A DNA stretch of 64,000 nucleotides, from positions 1 to 64,000 of the IMG/VR virus record IMGVR_UViG_3300022602_000075; one strand, written 5' to 3'. Under the pieces are notes generated by a model that saw only the letters and a program-made list of their open reading frames with translations, was not told where the DNA came from and made no database searches. Shown here piece by piece: positions 1-7,978 of the stretch. Position 1 is the first letter of the stretch. Each line of letters opens with the position of its first letter. A program made the translations under genes and the position numbers. This DNA comes from a virus.

Positions 1-2210
1 AAATTAGTAGCCGCGTTTACTAGTGCGTATGAGAATCCATCTAATTGAGTTTGAGATGCTTTTGTTAAATCGTCTTTATCTTTCTTTTCTTTCTCTATTG
101 CTTCTTGTTCATTCTTGTGTTTTTCTTCGATTTTTTTCTTATCACTGCCCATTAGAGTGCCCCAGTTCTTATATAAACCATAAGCACCACCCAATGCACC
201 ACCGATTGCCGCGCCTACAGGACCAAACATTAATCCCATACCTGCACCGGTGAGCGCAGAACTGCCTATGTCGGCAGTGGCTCCCAATTTTTCATGTCCT
301 GATTCGGTTAATTTGTCTGCTGCGTAATCTAATGCTATACCACCTAATAAACCACCTATGCCACCTTTGGCTTTACCTAAGAACTTCATTCCCTTAGAAA
401 GCATGCCGGCACCGCGTGCCGCCATACCTGCTCCACCGGCAGCCGCTGTGCCAGCGGCCGCAGTACCTGCTGCTCCCGCCGCTGCGGCGCCTTCCGCTGC
501 TACTGCGCCCGCAGTACCTGCTGCTCCCGCCGCTGCGGCGCCTTCCGCTGCTACTGCGCCTTCTGTTGCTACAGTAGCTGCACCGCCACCGGCGCCTTTC
601 TTTAGAGTTTCGAGAACGCTTCCTCCCCAGCCTGATATTTTACCACTATACTTAAATAACGCAATAGTTAATGCACCAAGCGCAAAGGTATTCAATGCTA
701 ATGCAGCCGCATAGGGGTTTACGATATTTGAAAGTTTGGTCGTTATAACACCAAAATTTCTACTTGCATCTCTCATGAATTTCACAAAACCCAGAGTAGA
801 ATCATCTTTGGGTTTGGTTGCTTCATCTGCCTCAGCCGCACGCTGACCTGCAGTTTTTCCTTCTGCTGCATTAGCCATTTGTCTGCGAACTTCTTCAGAC
901 TCTACGGTCATACCCTGGCTTTGTGCAAATTGAGCAGCGTTGCCACTGAATTTTACTGTGCTCCCGAATATCTGATTCCTTATGTCACCGGCTTTTAATT
1001 GGTCTTCTTGATACTTGGCTATGGCTTTAGAAACGTCTGCCTCTCCTTTTTCATTTCGCATGGACAGATACTGCTCAAAATCTCGTTGCATGTTGGGATT
1101 GCTTGCTAAATTAGCGGCACCAAGTTTGCTGTGCAATGTTCCAGTTGAAATCAATTCCATCGCACCTACATATTGCATAGAATTTTTATCGCCGCCCCCT
1201 TGTCTAAGGGCTTCTGCAAGCAATGCCTTTTCCATGTCTAGTCGTGCTTTAATCTCATCTGCTTTTTTAGTTGCGTCTGGAGTATTAAGCTTTCTAAGTC
1301 TTGCTTCTTCTTTTGACAACTCATTTTGATGTTGCTGTATTTGAACTGTTCTAGATGCTTCTTCTTGTTGCTTTTTCTGTTGTTCAACACTTTGACCTGT
1401 AAGAGTTGACAACTTAGTTAAATTATCTAAATAATTTCCAGTAGCGTCTGCTAAGGTTTTTTGGTTTTTAGTAAAAGTACTAAGAGACTGACCAGTTGAT
1501 ACCAAATAACCTACAGTGTCTGCTTGCGCTTGAGTATATTCTTCCTGACTATACCCTAACGATCTATACTTATCCATTTGTTCTTTGATTACTTTACCGC
1601 CTTCAGAGTACATGTCGGTAAGTTTACCAAATTTATCAAGTGCGCCTTTTGTAGTCCCTCCCAATGCTATCATATTACCGTTCAATGACTTGAACGCATT
1701 GCCAAACTTTGACATGTTTTCAGAAGTATAACCAGCATTAGTTGCTAGAGTTACTAACTCTTTATATGTCTGTGACGCTCCTATGCCCGCTTTGGCAAGG
1801 TCGTCATAAGTCTCCATAATTTTATCAGCTTGTTTGGTTAGTGAGCCGGCAAGAGCGGTTAGAGCACCGGTTACCATTACTAATCCCTGCCCAAACCCCG
1901 GTATCAGTTTAACTACGCTAGCGAGACCATCATGCATTGAGTCAACGCCGCTTTGGTATTTGGCAAGCCCTGATGTTTGTGCGTTTAATGCCTGACCAAA
2001 ACTTGAAAGCCCTTTAGTTACTCCACTTTTTAAGTTGTCTATTGCACTATTAAGAGAGTCTATGCGACGTTCTAAATCACGCTGCTTTTTCTCAGCTATG
2101 GCTTGAGCTTCAGAGTAAGCGGATGTAACGCCCGTACTTTTTCTTATCGCATCGTTAAATTTGGTAAACGCTTCAAGTAACTCGGGTGTTATAGGATTTT
2201 CTTCTGCCAT
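1..2210 (-). CDS. tail tape measure protein (N-terminal 736 codons, partial)
   Basis: The frame is open from the ATG at 2208-2210 to the left edge, so only the N-terminal part is seen. The product is long, helical and low in cysteine. It has a coiled-coil-like stretch near residues 45-75, hydrophobic segments near residues 498-519, an Ala/Gly-rich stretch with an exact 17-residue tandem repeat (about 550-584), and a glycine-rich hydrophobic stretch after that. This mix of long helices and membrane-like segments is typical of tape measure proteins, which set tail length and sit in the tail tube lumen. T4 gp29 has 590 residues, so this protein is longer. It lies next to a gp26-type hub gene, which fits, but on the opposite strand to the other tail genes. 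The role is inferred from architecture and position. Confidence 0.7.
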   Translation of the reverse strand, partial: MAEENPITPELLEAFTKFNDAIRKSTGVTSAYSEAQAIAEKKQRDLERRIDSLNSAIDNLKSGVTKGLSSFGQALNAQTSGLAKYQSGVDSMHDGLASVVKLIPGFGQGLVMVTGALTALAGSLTKQADKIMETYDDLAKAGIGASQTYKELVTLATNAGYTSENMSKFGNAFKSLNGNMIALGGTTKGALDKFGKLTDMYSEGGKVIKEQMDKYRSLGYSQEEYTQAQADTVGYLVSTGQSLSTFTKNQKTLADATGNYLDNLTKLSTLTGQSVEQQKKQQEEASRTVQIQQHQNELSKEEARLRKLNTPDATKKADEIKARLDMEKALLAEALRQGGGDKNSMQYVGAMELISTGTLHSKLGAANLASNPNMQRDFEQYLSMRNEKGEADVSKAIAKYQEDQLKAGDIRNQIFGSTVKFSGNAAQFAQSQGMTVESEEVRRQMANAAEGKTAGQRAAEADEATKPKDDSTLGFVKFMRDASRNFGVITTKLSNIVNPYAAALALNTFALGALTIALFKYSGKISGWGGSVLETLKKGAGGGAATVATEGAVAAEGAAAAGAAGTAGAVAAEGAAAAGAAGTAAAGTAAAGGAGMAARGAGMLSKGMKFLGKAKGGIGGLLGGIALDYAADKLTESGHEKLGATADIGSSALTGAGMGLMFGPVGAAIGGALGGAYGLYKNWGTLMGSDKKKIEEKHKNEQEAIEKEKKDKDDLTKASQTQLDGFSYALVNAATN
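460..561. repeat. two-copy 51-bp tandem repeat in the tape measure gene
   Basis: Positions 460-510 and 511-561 are identical except for the last base. The unit is 17 codons, so the frame is kept, and it encodes an Ala/Gly-rich 17-mer (GAVAAEGAAAAGAAGTA). Degenerate related sequence flanks both copies. Slippage here would change protein length in 17-residue steps. Confidence 0.9.
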
Positions 2211-2219
2211 TTTTTATCC

Positions 2220-2227
2220 AATAAATA
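2220..2227 (+). promoter_or_regulatory. possible late promoter box AATAAATA
   Basis: AATAAATA lies 54 nt before the ATG at 2282, which has its own AAGGA Shine-Dalgarno. The gap between this gene and the divergent tape measure gene is only 71 bp and also holds ACTAAATA on the minus strand, so both genes may be fired from here. Confidence 0.45.
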
Positions 2228-2281
2228 TAATAAGTATTTAGTTACCAAATATATACTCATTTTTTACACAAGGATAATTCT

Positions 2282-3103
2282 ATGAGCGACAACCCTCTTA
2301 AGCAGTATTTTAGAAGACCAGCTATTTATTTAAAACTACCCAGTGCTGGACAAGGGTATGAGCCCGGAGTATTAGAACTGCCTCACAATGGAGAATTGCC
2401 AATTTACCCAATGACTGCAATAGATGAAATCACTGCTAGAACCCCAGACGCACTTTACAACGGTACCGCTGTTGTAGAAATCATGAAAAGTTGCCTTCCA
2501 AATGTTAAAGATCCTTGGGAAGTGTTTAGTTCAGATTTAGATGCGATTATGATAGGAATCAAAGTTGCTTCTAATGGAAATGACATAGAAATGGAAAGCG
2601 AATGTCCTAAGTGCAAAGAAACTGGTAAGTACGGTGTTAACTTGGCTGCTATGCTAGCCCAACTAAAATCTGGGGATTACACTAAAGAACTGAATATACA
2701 TGACTTGTATTTCAAGTTTAGACCGCTAAAGTTCAAAGAAATGAATGATATCAACTTAAAGCAATTTGAAATACAAAAAACACTATTCCCTACAGATACA
2801 GACACTGAAGAGCAGCGCAACAAGAAAAATAAAGATGCACTTAAAGTAGTAACTGATTTAACTATTGATGTGCTATCAAAGGCTATTGAGTACATCAAGA
2901 CACCAATTGGCATAGTATCAGAAAAGCCATTCATCTTAGAATTCTTAAGAAATTGCGACCGTCTTACTTACAACAAAGTAAGAGATTACACAACTGAACT
3001 TAAAGATCAAACTGAAATGCCACCACTAGATATCGTATGTGTTAATTGCAGTCATCCCTATAAGTCTAAATTTACCCTAAACGTCACTGATTTTTTCGAA
3101 TAA
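2282..3103 (+). CDS. 26: T4 gp26-type baseplate hub protein
   Basis: 273 residues. The N-terminus (PLKQYFRRPAIYLKLPS, then GELPIYPMTAIDEI and TPDALYNG) matches the pattern I know from the T4 baseplate family that includes gp26, a hub component at the tail tip. A CPKC pair near residue 110 and a CVNC pair near residue 253 could bind zinc as a split ribbon, which many homologues also have. T4 gp26 is shorter (208 residues). The ATG follows AAGGA at a good distance. The next gene starts 11 nt downstream and looks co-transcribed. The family call is fairly firm; the exact T4 counterpart is less so. Confidence 0.65.
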   Translation: MSDNPLKQYFRRPAIYLKLPSAGQGYEPGVLELPHNGELPIYPMTAIDEITARTPDALYNGTAVVEIMKSCLPNVKDPWEVFSSDLDAIMIGIKVASNGNDIEMESECPKCKETGKYGVNLAAMLAQLKSGDYTKELNIHDLYFKFRPLKFKEMNDINLKQFEIQKTLFPTDTDTEEQRNKKNKDALKVVTDLTIDVLSKAIEYIKTPIGIVSEKPFILEFLRNCDRLTYNKVRDYTTELKDQTEMPPLDIVCVNCSHPYKSKFTLNVTDFFE

Positions 3104-3114
3104 GGCTTCTTAAT

Positions 3115-3327
3115 ATGGCACCCGCAGCCATTAAGAAGCTGTTGGACGGGTATGAAAAAGAATGCGAAGATATAAAAAAGGGAGCCATAACTATGGCATG
3201 GTATATGCGTGGCGGTGTTTCCTACCAAGATATCCTCAACATGTCTTCTTCCGAACGGGAAGAAATCAATAAACTTATTGAGTCCAACTTAGAAACAACT
3301 AAGAAAACACAATTGCCGTTCTTCTAG
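3115..3327 (+). CDS. small baseplate-hub-cluster protein, possibly gp51-like
   Basis: 70 residues, with the pattern AWYMRGGVSYQDILNMS followed by SEREEINKLI and a C-terminal KKTQLPFF. I associate this pattern with small proteins encoded next to gp26 in T4-like phages, where a hub assembly factor (gp51) is expected, but I cannot confirm that identity. It is co-directional with the gp26-type gene, 11 nt away, and has AAGG before the ATG. A hairpin terminator follows the stop. It is likely a real gene with a tentative role. Confidence 0.5.
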   Translation: MAPAAIKKLLDGYEKECEDIKKGAITMAWYMRGGVSYQDILNMSSSEREEINKLIESNLETTKKTQLPFF

Positions 3328-3338
3328 TGCGCCAAAGA

Positions 3339-3391
3339 AAGACGAACTACGTTCGTCTAAGACCTCACTTCGTTCGGTCTTGTTTTTCTTT
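3339..3391 (+). terminator. double-hairpin rho-independent terminator
   Basis: Just after the stop at 3327 there are two hairpins: AGACGAAC-tac-GTTCGTCT (3340-3357), then AAGACC with GGTCTT around 3359-3381, followed by a T-rich run (3381-3391). It ends the short plus-strand hub operon before the convergent minus-strand block. Confidence 0.75.
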
Positions 3392-3439
3392 TAAAGTTAT
3401 TCAACTCTATTTTACAATTTTTTATTCTTCTTTTATTAT

Positions 3440-3850
3440 TGACTGGAATGATATCTTGCACATGCAGCTCAGAGCCCATGGTAGTGCTATTCAGAACTAC
3501 CCATGGACGAAAGTTACATGCAGTCGTCGCTCCGATGTTTATCCCCCGTATAACTAGCCCGTTCGTACTGCTATACGCCACCGGTTGCTCTGTAAGGTTT
3601 AATGGGGTCGTAGTGAAGTGATTGGCTTCAGGCCAATGTTAAGCAACGCACATTCTATAACATCAAAACATAGTAGTTATAGACTTGTTCAGGGTTCGCT
3701 TTTTGTCGATTGCCCTGTCGGTGTGCCGATGTCTTGCTTTGTACAAGACATCCTACTCCAGATCCGCAGGCTACTGGCTTCCCAGGCTTGCTCAAGGAGA
3801 GTCAGGGTACCCTGACCAGACGAGTTTTGTAGCTGTAGGTATAATACCGG
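3440..3850. other. gene-free, GC-richer region with many inverted repeats
   Basis: No convincing gene spans this part of the 544-bp gap (3328-3871) between convergent operons. It holds a 10-bp inverted repeat CCATGGTAGT/ACTACC(C)ATGG (3476-3506, one bulge) flanked by direct repeats ACATGCAG (3460-3467 and 3516-3523), a 6-bp stem (3621-3637), CAGGG/CCCTG (3690-3717), a perfect 9-bp stem GATGTCTTG/CAAGACATC (3728-3752) and a perfect 16-nt palindrome GTCAGGGTACCCTGAC (3801-3816). A minus-strand frame (about 3357-3638) reads like protein (for example GLVIRGINIGATTACNFRPW) but has no proper start and may be a gene remnant. A structured RNA, an origin or a decayed gene are all possible. Confidence 0.4.
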
Positions 3851-3871
3851 TTGAGCTTTATTAGGGCAAAG

Positions 3872-4459
3872 TTAGAGCTGTTGACTTGGTGTCTGTTGAG
3901 CTGTAGTAACGGTTAAATAAGGTGAGCTGTTTAAATTTGTGTTAGTGTTAGTTGCGCCGCAATATGCAGCAAAAATATCTCGGTTGTGTTTGAAAAAGTT
4001 ATCGAATTCTAAGATAACCCAATCCTTATGATTAGAACTGGTGTAGTATAGAAAATGATCTGTGACCCAAGTGTATTTACTTTGAAGCGCAACAAAACGG
4101 CCTTTGCGGTTAAATTTCATAAAAAGTACGCTAAGATCGTCTGGTTCTGCCACATCCATCATCTGTGCTAACCAGCTGTCAAGAATTTTACATCCCCCGG
4201 CTAGTACTTGATGAAATGGAAAGTCAGCATAACTTTTACATTCTGCATTTAATTTAGAGAAACTTTGTCCTGGAACAATGTCTCCCTTGAAACTTCTGAT
4301 CTGTCCTTCGTGTAAAACTTGAGTTCTTGTTTGATTCTTGCCACCGATATAAGCACCCGAGCCCGGAGCCCTAATAAAAGACTCTCCGTATAACTCAGAT
4401 AAGAAACTAGCGACTTCTCGCTCAAAACCTGAACCTTTCGCTTTCTGTGGGCTAGCCAT
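3872..4459 (-). CDS. PDDEXK (Holliday-junction-resolvase-like) nuclease
   Basis: 195 residues. The start KGSGFEREVASFL gives the helix with a conserved Glu; GDIVPG supplies the catalytic Asp and LNAECKSY the E-x-K pair, in the order usual for PDDEXK nucleases of the Hjc/resolvase type. The first about 150 residues hold the fold and the C-terminal 35 are Thr/Asn/Gln-rich. It follows an HNH gene (2-nt gap) and gp46/gp47 on the same strand, so it belongs with phage recombination and branch resolution (T4 uses gp49, an unrelated fold, for that). The start is the ATG after an A/G-rich stretch. The fold call is moderate; the substrate is inferred. Confidence 0.6.
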   Translation of the reverse strand: MASPQKAKGSGFEREVASFLSELYGESFIRAPGSGAYIGGKNQTRTQVLHEGQIRSFKGDIVPGQSFSKLNAECKSYADFPFHQVLAGGCKILDSWLAQMMDVAEPDDLSVLFMKFNRKGRFVALQSKYTWVTDHFLYYTSSNHKDWVILEFDNFFKHNRDIFAAYCGATNTNTNLNSSPYLTVTTAQQTPSQQL

Positions 4460-4461
4460 TA

Positions 4462-5100
4462 TTATATTTCTTTCTTGTTTTTACAGTTGTCACCGTGCCA
4501 ACGATGAAACATGTTAATACTTATACTCTTACCGCAGTGCCCACATATTTTTTTGATTTGTGAGGTGTGTCTGCCTTCGGCTAACATTTTTTCATTTATA
4601 CTGCCACCTAAGAAGTGATGCTTACCTTCAGCTACTAATTGTTTAGCTAATTTTCGTTGAATCTCTCCGCCGACAAAGGGATTTGTCCCTTCTTCTACTC
4701 TTTTTAGATTTCTTGCTCTGGTAATCTCTCCGCTATTCAAGAAATGATGAGTCCCGTTTTTTACGCGGTCTGAGCTAATACTTGAGCCGTCAGGTCTTTT
4801 TAATAGATGGTGAGATCCGTTATTAACCCGTAACTCAGCGGATTTAGAAGCGATATAGGATAATTCTTCGGCTGACAACTTCAATCTTCTTGCTAGTAAA
4901 TTACACGCTCCCCAATCACCCTGAGAAAAATGTATATCGTAGTGTTCTTTAATGGTAACCAATTTCAGATTTGATATGTCATTGTTTTCATGATTACCAT
5001 CAATGTGATGAATGTCCATAGGCTTACCGTCAGCATCCCGAGGAATAGCACCGAAGTGTTGTTTATAAATATTGCGGTGGTTATTATGTGGACTTAGCAT
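4462..5100 (-). CDS. HNH homing endonuclease
   Basis: 212 residues. The motif MDIHHIDGNHENNDISNLKLV (H31-H32, then N40 and N44) is a classic HNH core at the N-terminus. It is followed by repeated NUMOD-like DNA-binding units of the type VNNGSHHLL, VKNGTHHFL and VAEGKHHFL (about residues 90-175) and a C-terminal zinc knuckle (CGHCGKS with a later C). It stands between gp46 and the resolvase-like gene as a free-standing element with no intron signs; its target is unknown, though such genes usually cut near their own site in related phages lacking them. The family is certain enough; activity is not shown. Confidence 0.85.
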   Translation of the reverse strand: MLSPHNNHRNIYKQHFGAIPRDADGKPMDIHHIDGNHENNDISNLKLVTIKEHYDIHFSQGDWGACNLLARRLKLSAEELSYIASKSAELRVNNGSHHLLKRPDGSSISSDRVKNGTHHFLNSGEITRARNLKRVEEGTNPFVGGEIQRKLAKQLVAEGKHHFLGGSINEKMLAEGRHTSQIKKICGHCGKSISINMFHRWHGDNCKNKKEI

Positions 5101-5138
5101 GATATTAGTTATGATAATTTTTCATCACTGAAAAATTT

Positions 5139-6905
5139 TTATGCTGGTTCCCCAGATGAACTGTAGGTAGTAAAGCCGCCCTCTTTAACTACTTTCAATA
5201 TGTTATCAACACGACTAGATAGTTCCTCTCTATGTGAAACCAACCAAATAGATTTATTGCGGCGGCGAGTCATATCTTTAAGAATGGACATTGCATTTTC
5301 AACGCCGATGGTGTCTAATCCAGAATCAATTAATTCGTCAATAAATATAGTATTGATTGGGAAATATAAATTTTCCCACACATCTCTAAAAGCAAACGAA
5401 AGAGAAAGTATGAGCCTATTCATTTCTCCGCGGCTAAGGTTATAGAAATCAAGTTCTCTACCTAATTCTGTGATCTCAACATTTAAATCATTTTGAAATA
5501 CTACTTGATGTGGCAATCCAATACGATCTAGATAATGAGTTAGTCTAGCGTTTAGATAACTTAGGTTCTGATCAATAATCTTTTTACGAACAAACGAATC
5601 TTTGTTAGTTAGAAGATTTAGAATGAGTGTTTGGTGTTCTAATACTTTAGTTAAGTCATTGATAGTATCAAAACTAATTGGTTGCAATGCTTGATTTTCC
5701 ATTTCTGTGATTTGTTCAGCATATGGATCAGTTTCATTACTCTTATTTTCAATTTGGTTCAAGATATTAGTGATTTGGCTAGAATGCTTAACTGCTTCTG
5801 CCTCAGTATCATAGTGAGTCTTTGGAGCACGACCTAACTTACCCAACGCACTTAGTGCATTAGTATGCTCAGTTAGTCGCTCATTAGTAGTAGACTCTAG
5901 CGCAACCGCATCTTTAAGTGCTTTCTTTTTATCACTTAACACGGTCTTGTGCTTATCATCGTGAAATTCTTGTCCACACGCATAACAAGTATGATTTTTT
6001 AAATCATCTATTTCTTTCTTTAACTTGTCGATTGTTTTGCGTTCTTTGGACAAATCGGTCTCACAACGAGCAATCAATTTCTTTAGATCATCGATTTGCT
6101 TGGATTTTTCATTGTAAGTAACCAAATCTTTATGTGATTGCAATTCTTTATCAATGTCGATCTTAGTTAGGTCATCATATTCTAATGCTAACTTGTTTAA
6201 GTCTTCGTCATGTTTGTTTTGCCAAAGACGTTGGCGACGCTTGGTACTTTCAATTTGTTCTTTTACACGCTTGTTGGCTTCTTCAATAGCCTTGATGTTA
6301 AACTCTTCTTGTTGAATAGCATCTTTAGACTGTTTCACTTTTTCCTTAAGTACTTCTGCTTTTTCAGAAAGCAGAGTGATACCAAGCAACTGTTCAATTA
6401 CATTGCGCTGATCGTTGGCTTTCATAGCCAAAAATGGTTCACTATAAGTATTAAGAGCAACAGTATGCTTGAACATATCTGGAGTCATACCAATTGCTTT
6501 TTCAATATGCTCTTGTGTTTCTTTGTTTTCACCCTGAGCATCATCGGTTGATTCTTGTAAGTTGCTATTGACATAGAACTTCAAAATGTTTGGTCTACGA
6601 CCACGCTCAATCTTGTATTCAACACCGTTAGCACTAAACTCTAGTGTAACAAGCATACCCTTACCGTTAGTACGATTGATTAGATTATCTTTTCTAATAC
6701 TATTAATTGGTGTGCCAAATAACGCATAACTCAACCCTTGAATAAGAGTTGTCTTACCTGTACCATTTCTAGCACCGTCACCGCCCAAGTCTAAGTTTTC
6801 ACCTAGAATTAGTGTAAGTTCTTTGCTGTCAAAGTTTACCGCTTGCATTACTTGTCCAATAGACAAGAAATTACGTAAAGTTATATTTCTAAGTACGATG
6901 CTCAT
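5139..6905 (-). CDS. 46: gp46-type recombination nuclease ATPase subunit (SbcC/Rad50-like)
   Basis: 588 residues. Walker A is at residues 48-53 (GTGKTT) within ILGENLDLGGDGARNGTGK. Long coiled-coil arms (about 180-300 and 320-400) flank a zinc hook CYACGQ, and the C-terminal head has the signature LSRGEMNRLILSLSF and Walker B TIFIDELIDSGLD. In T4, gp46 with gp47 trims DNA ends for recombination-dependent replication. Length is close to T4 gp46 (560). Its ATG overlaps the gp47 stop (ATGA), so the two are translationally coupled. An HNH gene follows directly. Confidence 0.95.
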   Translation of the reverse strand: MSIVLRNITLRNFLSIGQVMQAVNFDSKELTLILGENLDLGGDGARNGTGKTTLIQGLSYALFGTPINSIRKDNLINRTNGKGMLVTLEFSANGVEYKIERGRRPNILKFYVNSNLQESTDDAQGENKETQEHIEKAIGMTPDMFKHTVALNTYSEPFLAMKANDQRNVIEQLLGITLLSEKAEVLKEKVKQSKDAIQQEEFNIKAIEEANKRVKEQIESTKRRQRLWQNKHDEDLNKLALEYDDLTKIDIDKELQSHKDLVTYNEKSKQIDDLKKLIARCETDLSKERKTIDKLKKEIDDLKNHTCYACGQEFHDDKHKTVLSDKKKALKDAVALESTTNERLTEHTNALSALGKLGRAPKTHYDTEAEAVKHSSQITNILNQIENKSNETDPYAEQITEMENQALQPISFDTINDLTKVLEHQTLILNLLTNKDSFVRKKIIDQNLSYLNARLTHYLDRIGLPHQVVFQNDLNVEITELGRELDFYNLSRGEMNRLILSLSFAFRDVWENLYFPINTIFIDELIDSGLDTIGVENAMSILKDMTRRRNKSIWLVSHREELSSRVDNILKVVKEGGFTTYSSSGEPA

Positions 6906-7918
6906 AAGTTCTGATAAATTTCCATAAGCAGCTTAACATCAAATTCTTTACTTTCAATGTTGCTAATTTGATCTAGTATTATCTTATCTACGCTTTCAAA
7001 TTTCAACTCACCTGGGGCTAAATCTTGTGCGTGTTGGTCTGATTTAATTGGGATCAATGACATTTCTCTTAATTGATGTTCGGGAATAAATTTCTCTCGC
7101 AAGAAATTTGCTTCTTCGTATGTGATTTCATAATCTAAGTGTACTCTGACACTAGAGCGGGGCAGCAAGAGTCCATCGGGATTTTCTAGTACATCACTTA
7201 ACTTGCAGACCCTAAACACTGGCTGATTAGGCCAAGGATGGAACTCAGGTTCGCTACCCCACTCTAGTATCATCATACCTCTTTGATCGTCACCGGCATC
7301 TGCATAATTGTGCGGAAAACAATTACCTATATACCAGACATTTTGCTTGCTCTGTCTTTTATGAAAATGACCAGAGAATACTTGATCAAAACCTTTTAGT
7401 TGATCAGTATTGATTTCTCCGTGATCGGGCATTTCCACCATAGCATTCATATAAAAATGCGGCAGTTCAAAATGCCCAAACAAATACTTGCCTTCTAGTT
7501 TCTTTAATTTCTTAAAGTCTTCACCAACTAGCCACGGAGCAATAGTTACATCACCGTGATTAAAAAAGTCATTTACAATAGTGATGTTGGGCAAATGCTT
7601 AGCCCACTCTACGCTATGAATGTCTCGCTTGTCACGATAGTAAAGATCGTGATTGCCCGGAATAAAATAAACTTGATCGAAATTATCGCTTAGTTTTTCT
7701 AAGGCTCGCAAACTATACTGAAGTGTTTGTATATTAATACTTGCACGATGGTGATTCCAATCGCCCAAGAAAAAACAAGTTTCACAATTTTCACTCTTGG
7801 CTTTGGAAATAAACCAATCAACAAAATCAGCACAATCGTTATTGTGCTGAATTGAATTACTCTTGAGTCCAAAGTGAATATCAGTTAGGACTGCTGCTTT
7901 CTTAAATAAATTTGACAT
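6902..7918 (-). CDS. 47: gp47-type recombination nuclease subunit (SbcD/Mre11-like)
   Basis: 338 residues of a metallophosphoesterase. In order: DIHFG near the N-terminus, GDWNHH, GNHDLYY and the HFHKRQ pair, which are the metal ligands of Mre11-type nucleases. It matches T4 gp47 in length (339) and gene neighbour. The stop overlaps the gp46 ATG. The ATG follows AAAGGCAG upstream. It lies directly downstream of a Vsr-like homing endonuclease that separates it from gp55. Confidence 0.95.
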   Translation of the reverse strand: MSNLFKKAAVLTDIHFGLKSNSIQHNNDCADFVDWFISKAKSENCETCFFLGDWNHHRASINIQTLQYSLRALEKLSDNFDQVYFIPGNHDLYYRDKRDIHSVEWAKHLPNITIVNDFFNHGDVTIAPWLVGEDFKKLKKLEGKYLFGHFELPHFYMNAMVEMPDHGEINTDQLKGFDQVFSGHFHKRQSKQNVWYIGNCFPHNYADAGDDQRGMMILEWGSEPEFHPWPNQPVFRVCKLSDVLENPDGLLLPRSSVRVHLDYEITYEEANFLREKFIPEHQLREMSLIPIKSDQHAQDLAPGELKFESVDKIILDQISNIESKEFDVKLLMEIYQNL

Positions 7919-7978
7919 CAGTAAAGTATACTGCCTTTAGTTAACTATAATCAAGTGTTAAGGTTACATCTATACGCA

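Noticed and set aside
3327-3815. Several 60-76-codon frames in the gap between convergent genes
   Set aside because: Short, overlapping on both strands, without ribosome sites, and covering hairpins; kept only as a possible gene remnant in the region note.
6210-6551. 113-codon plus-strand frame within gp46
   Set aside because: Phe/Leu-rich complement of the Lys/Glu-rich coiled coil of gp46.
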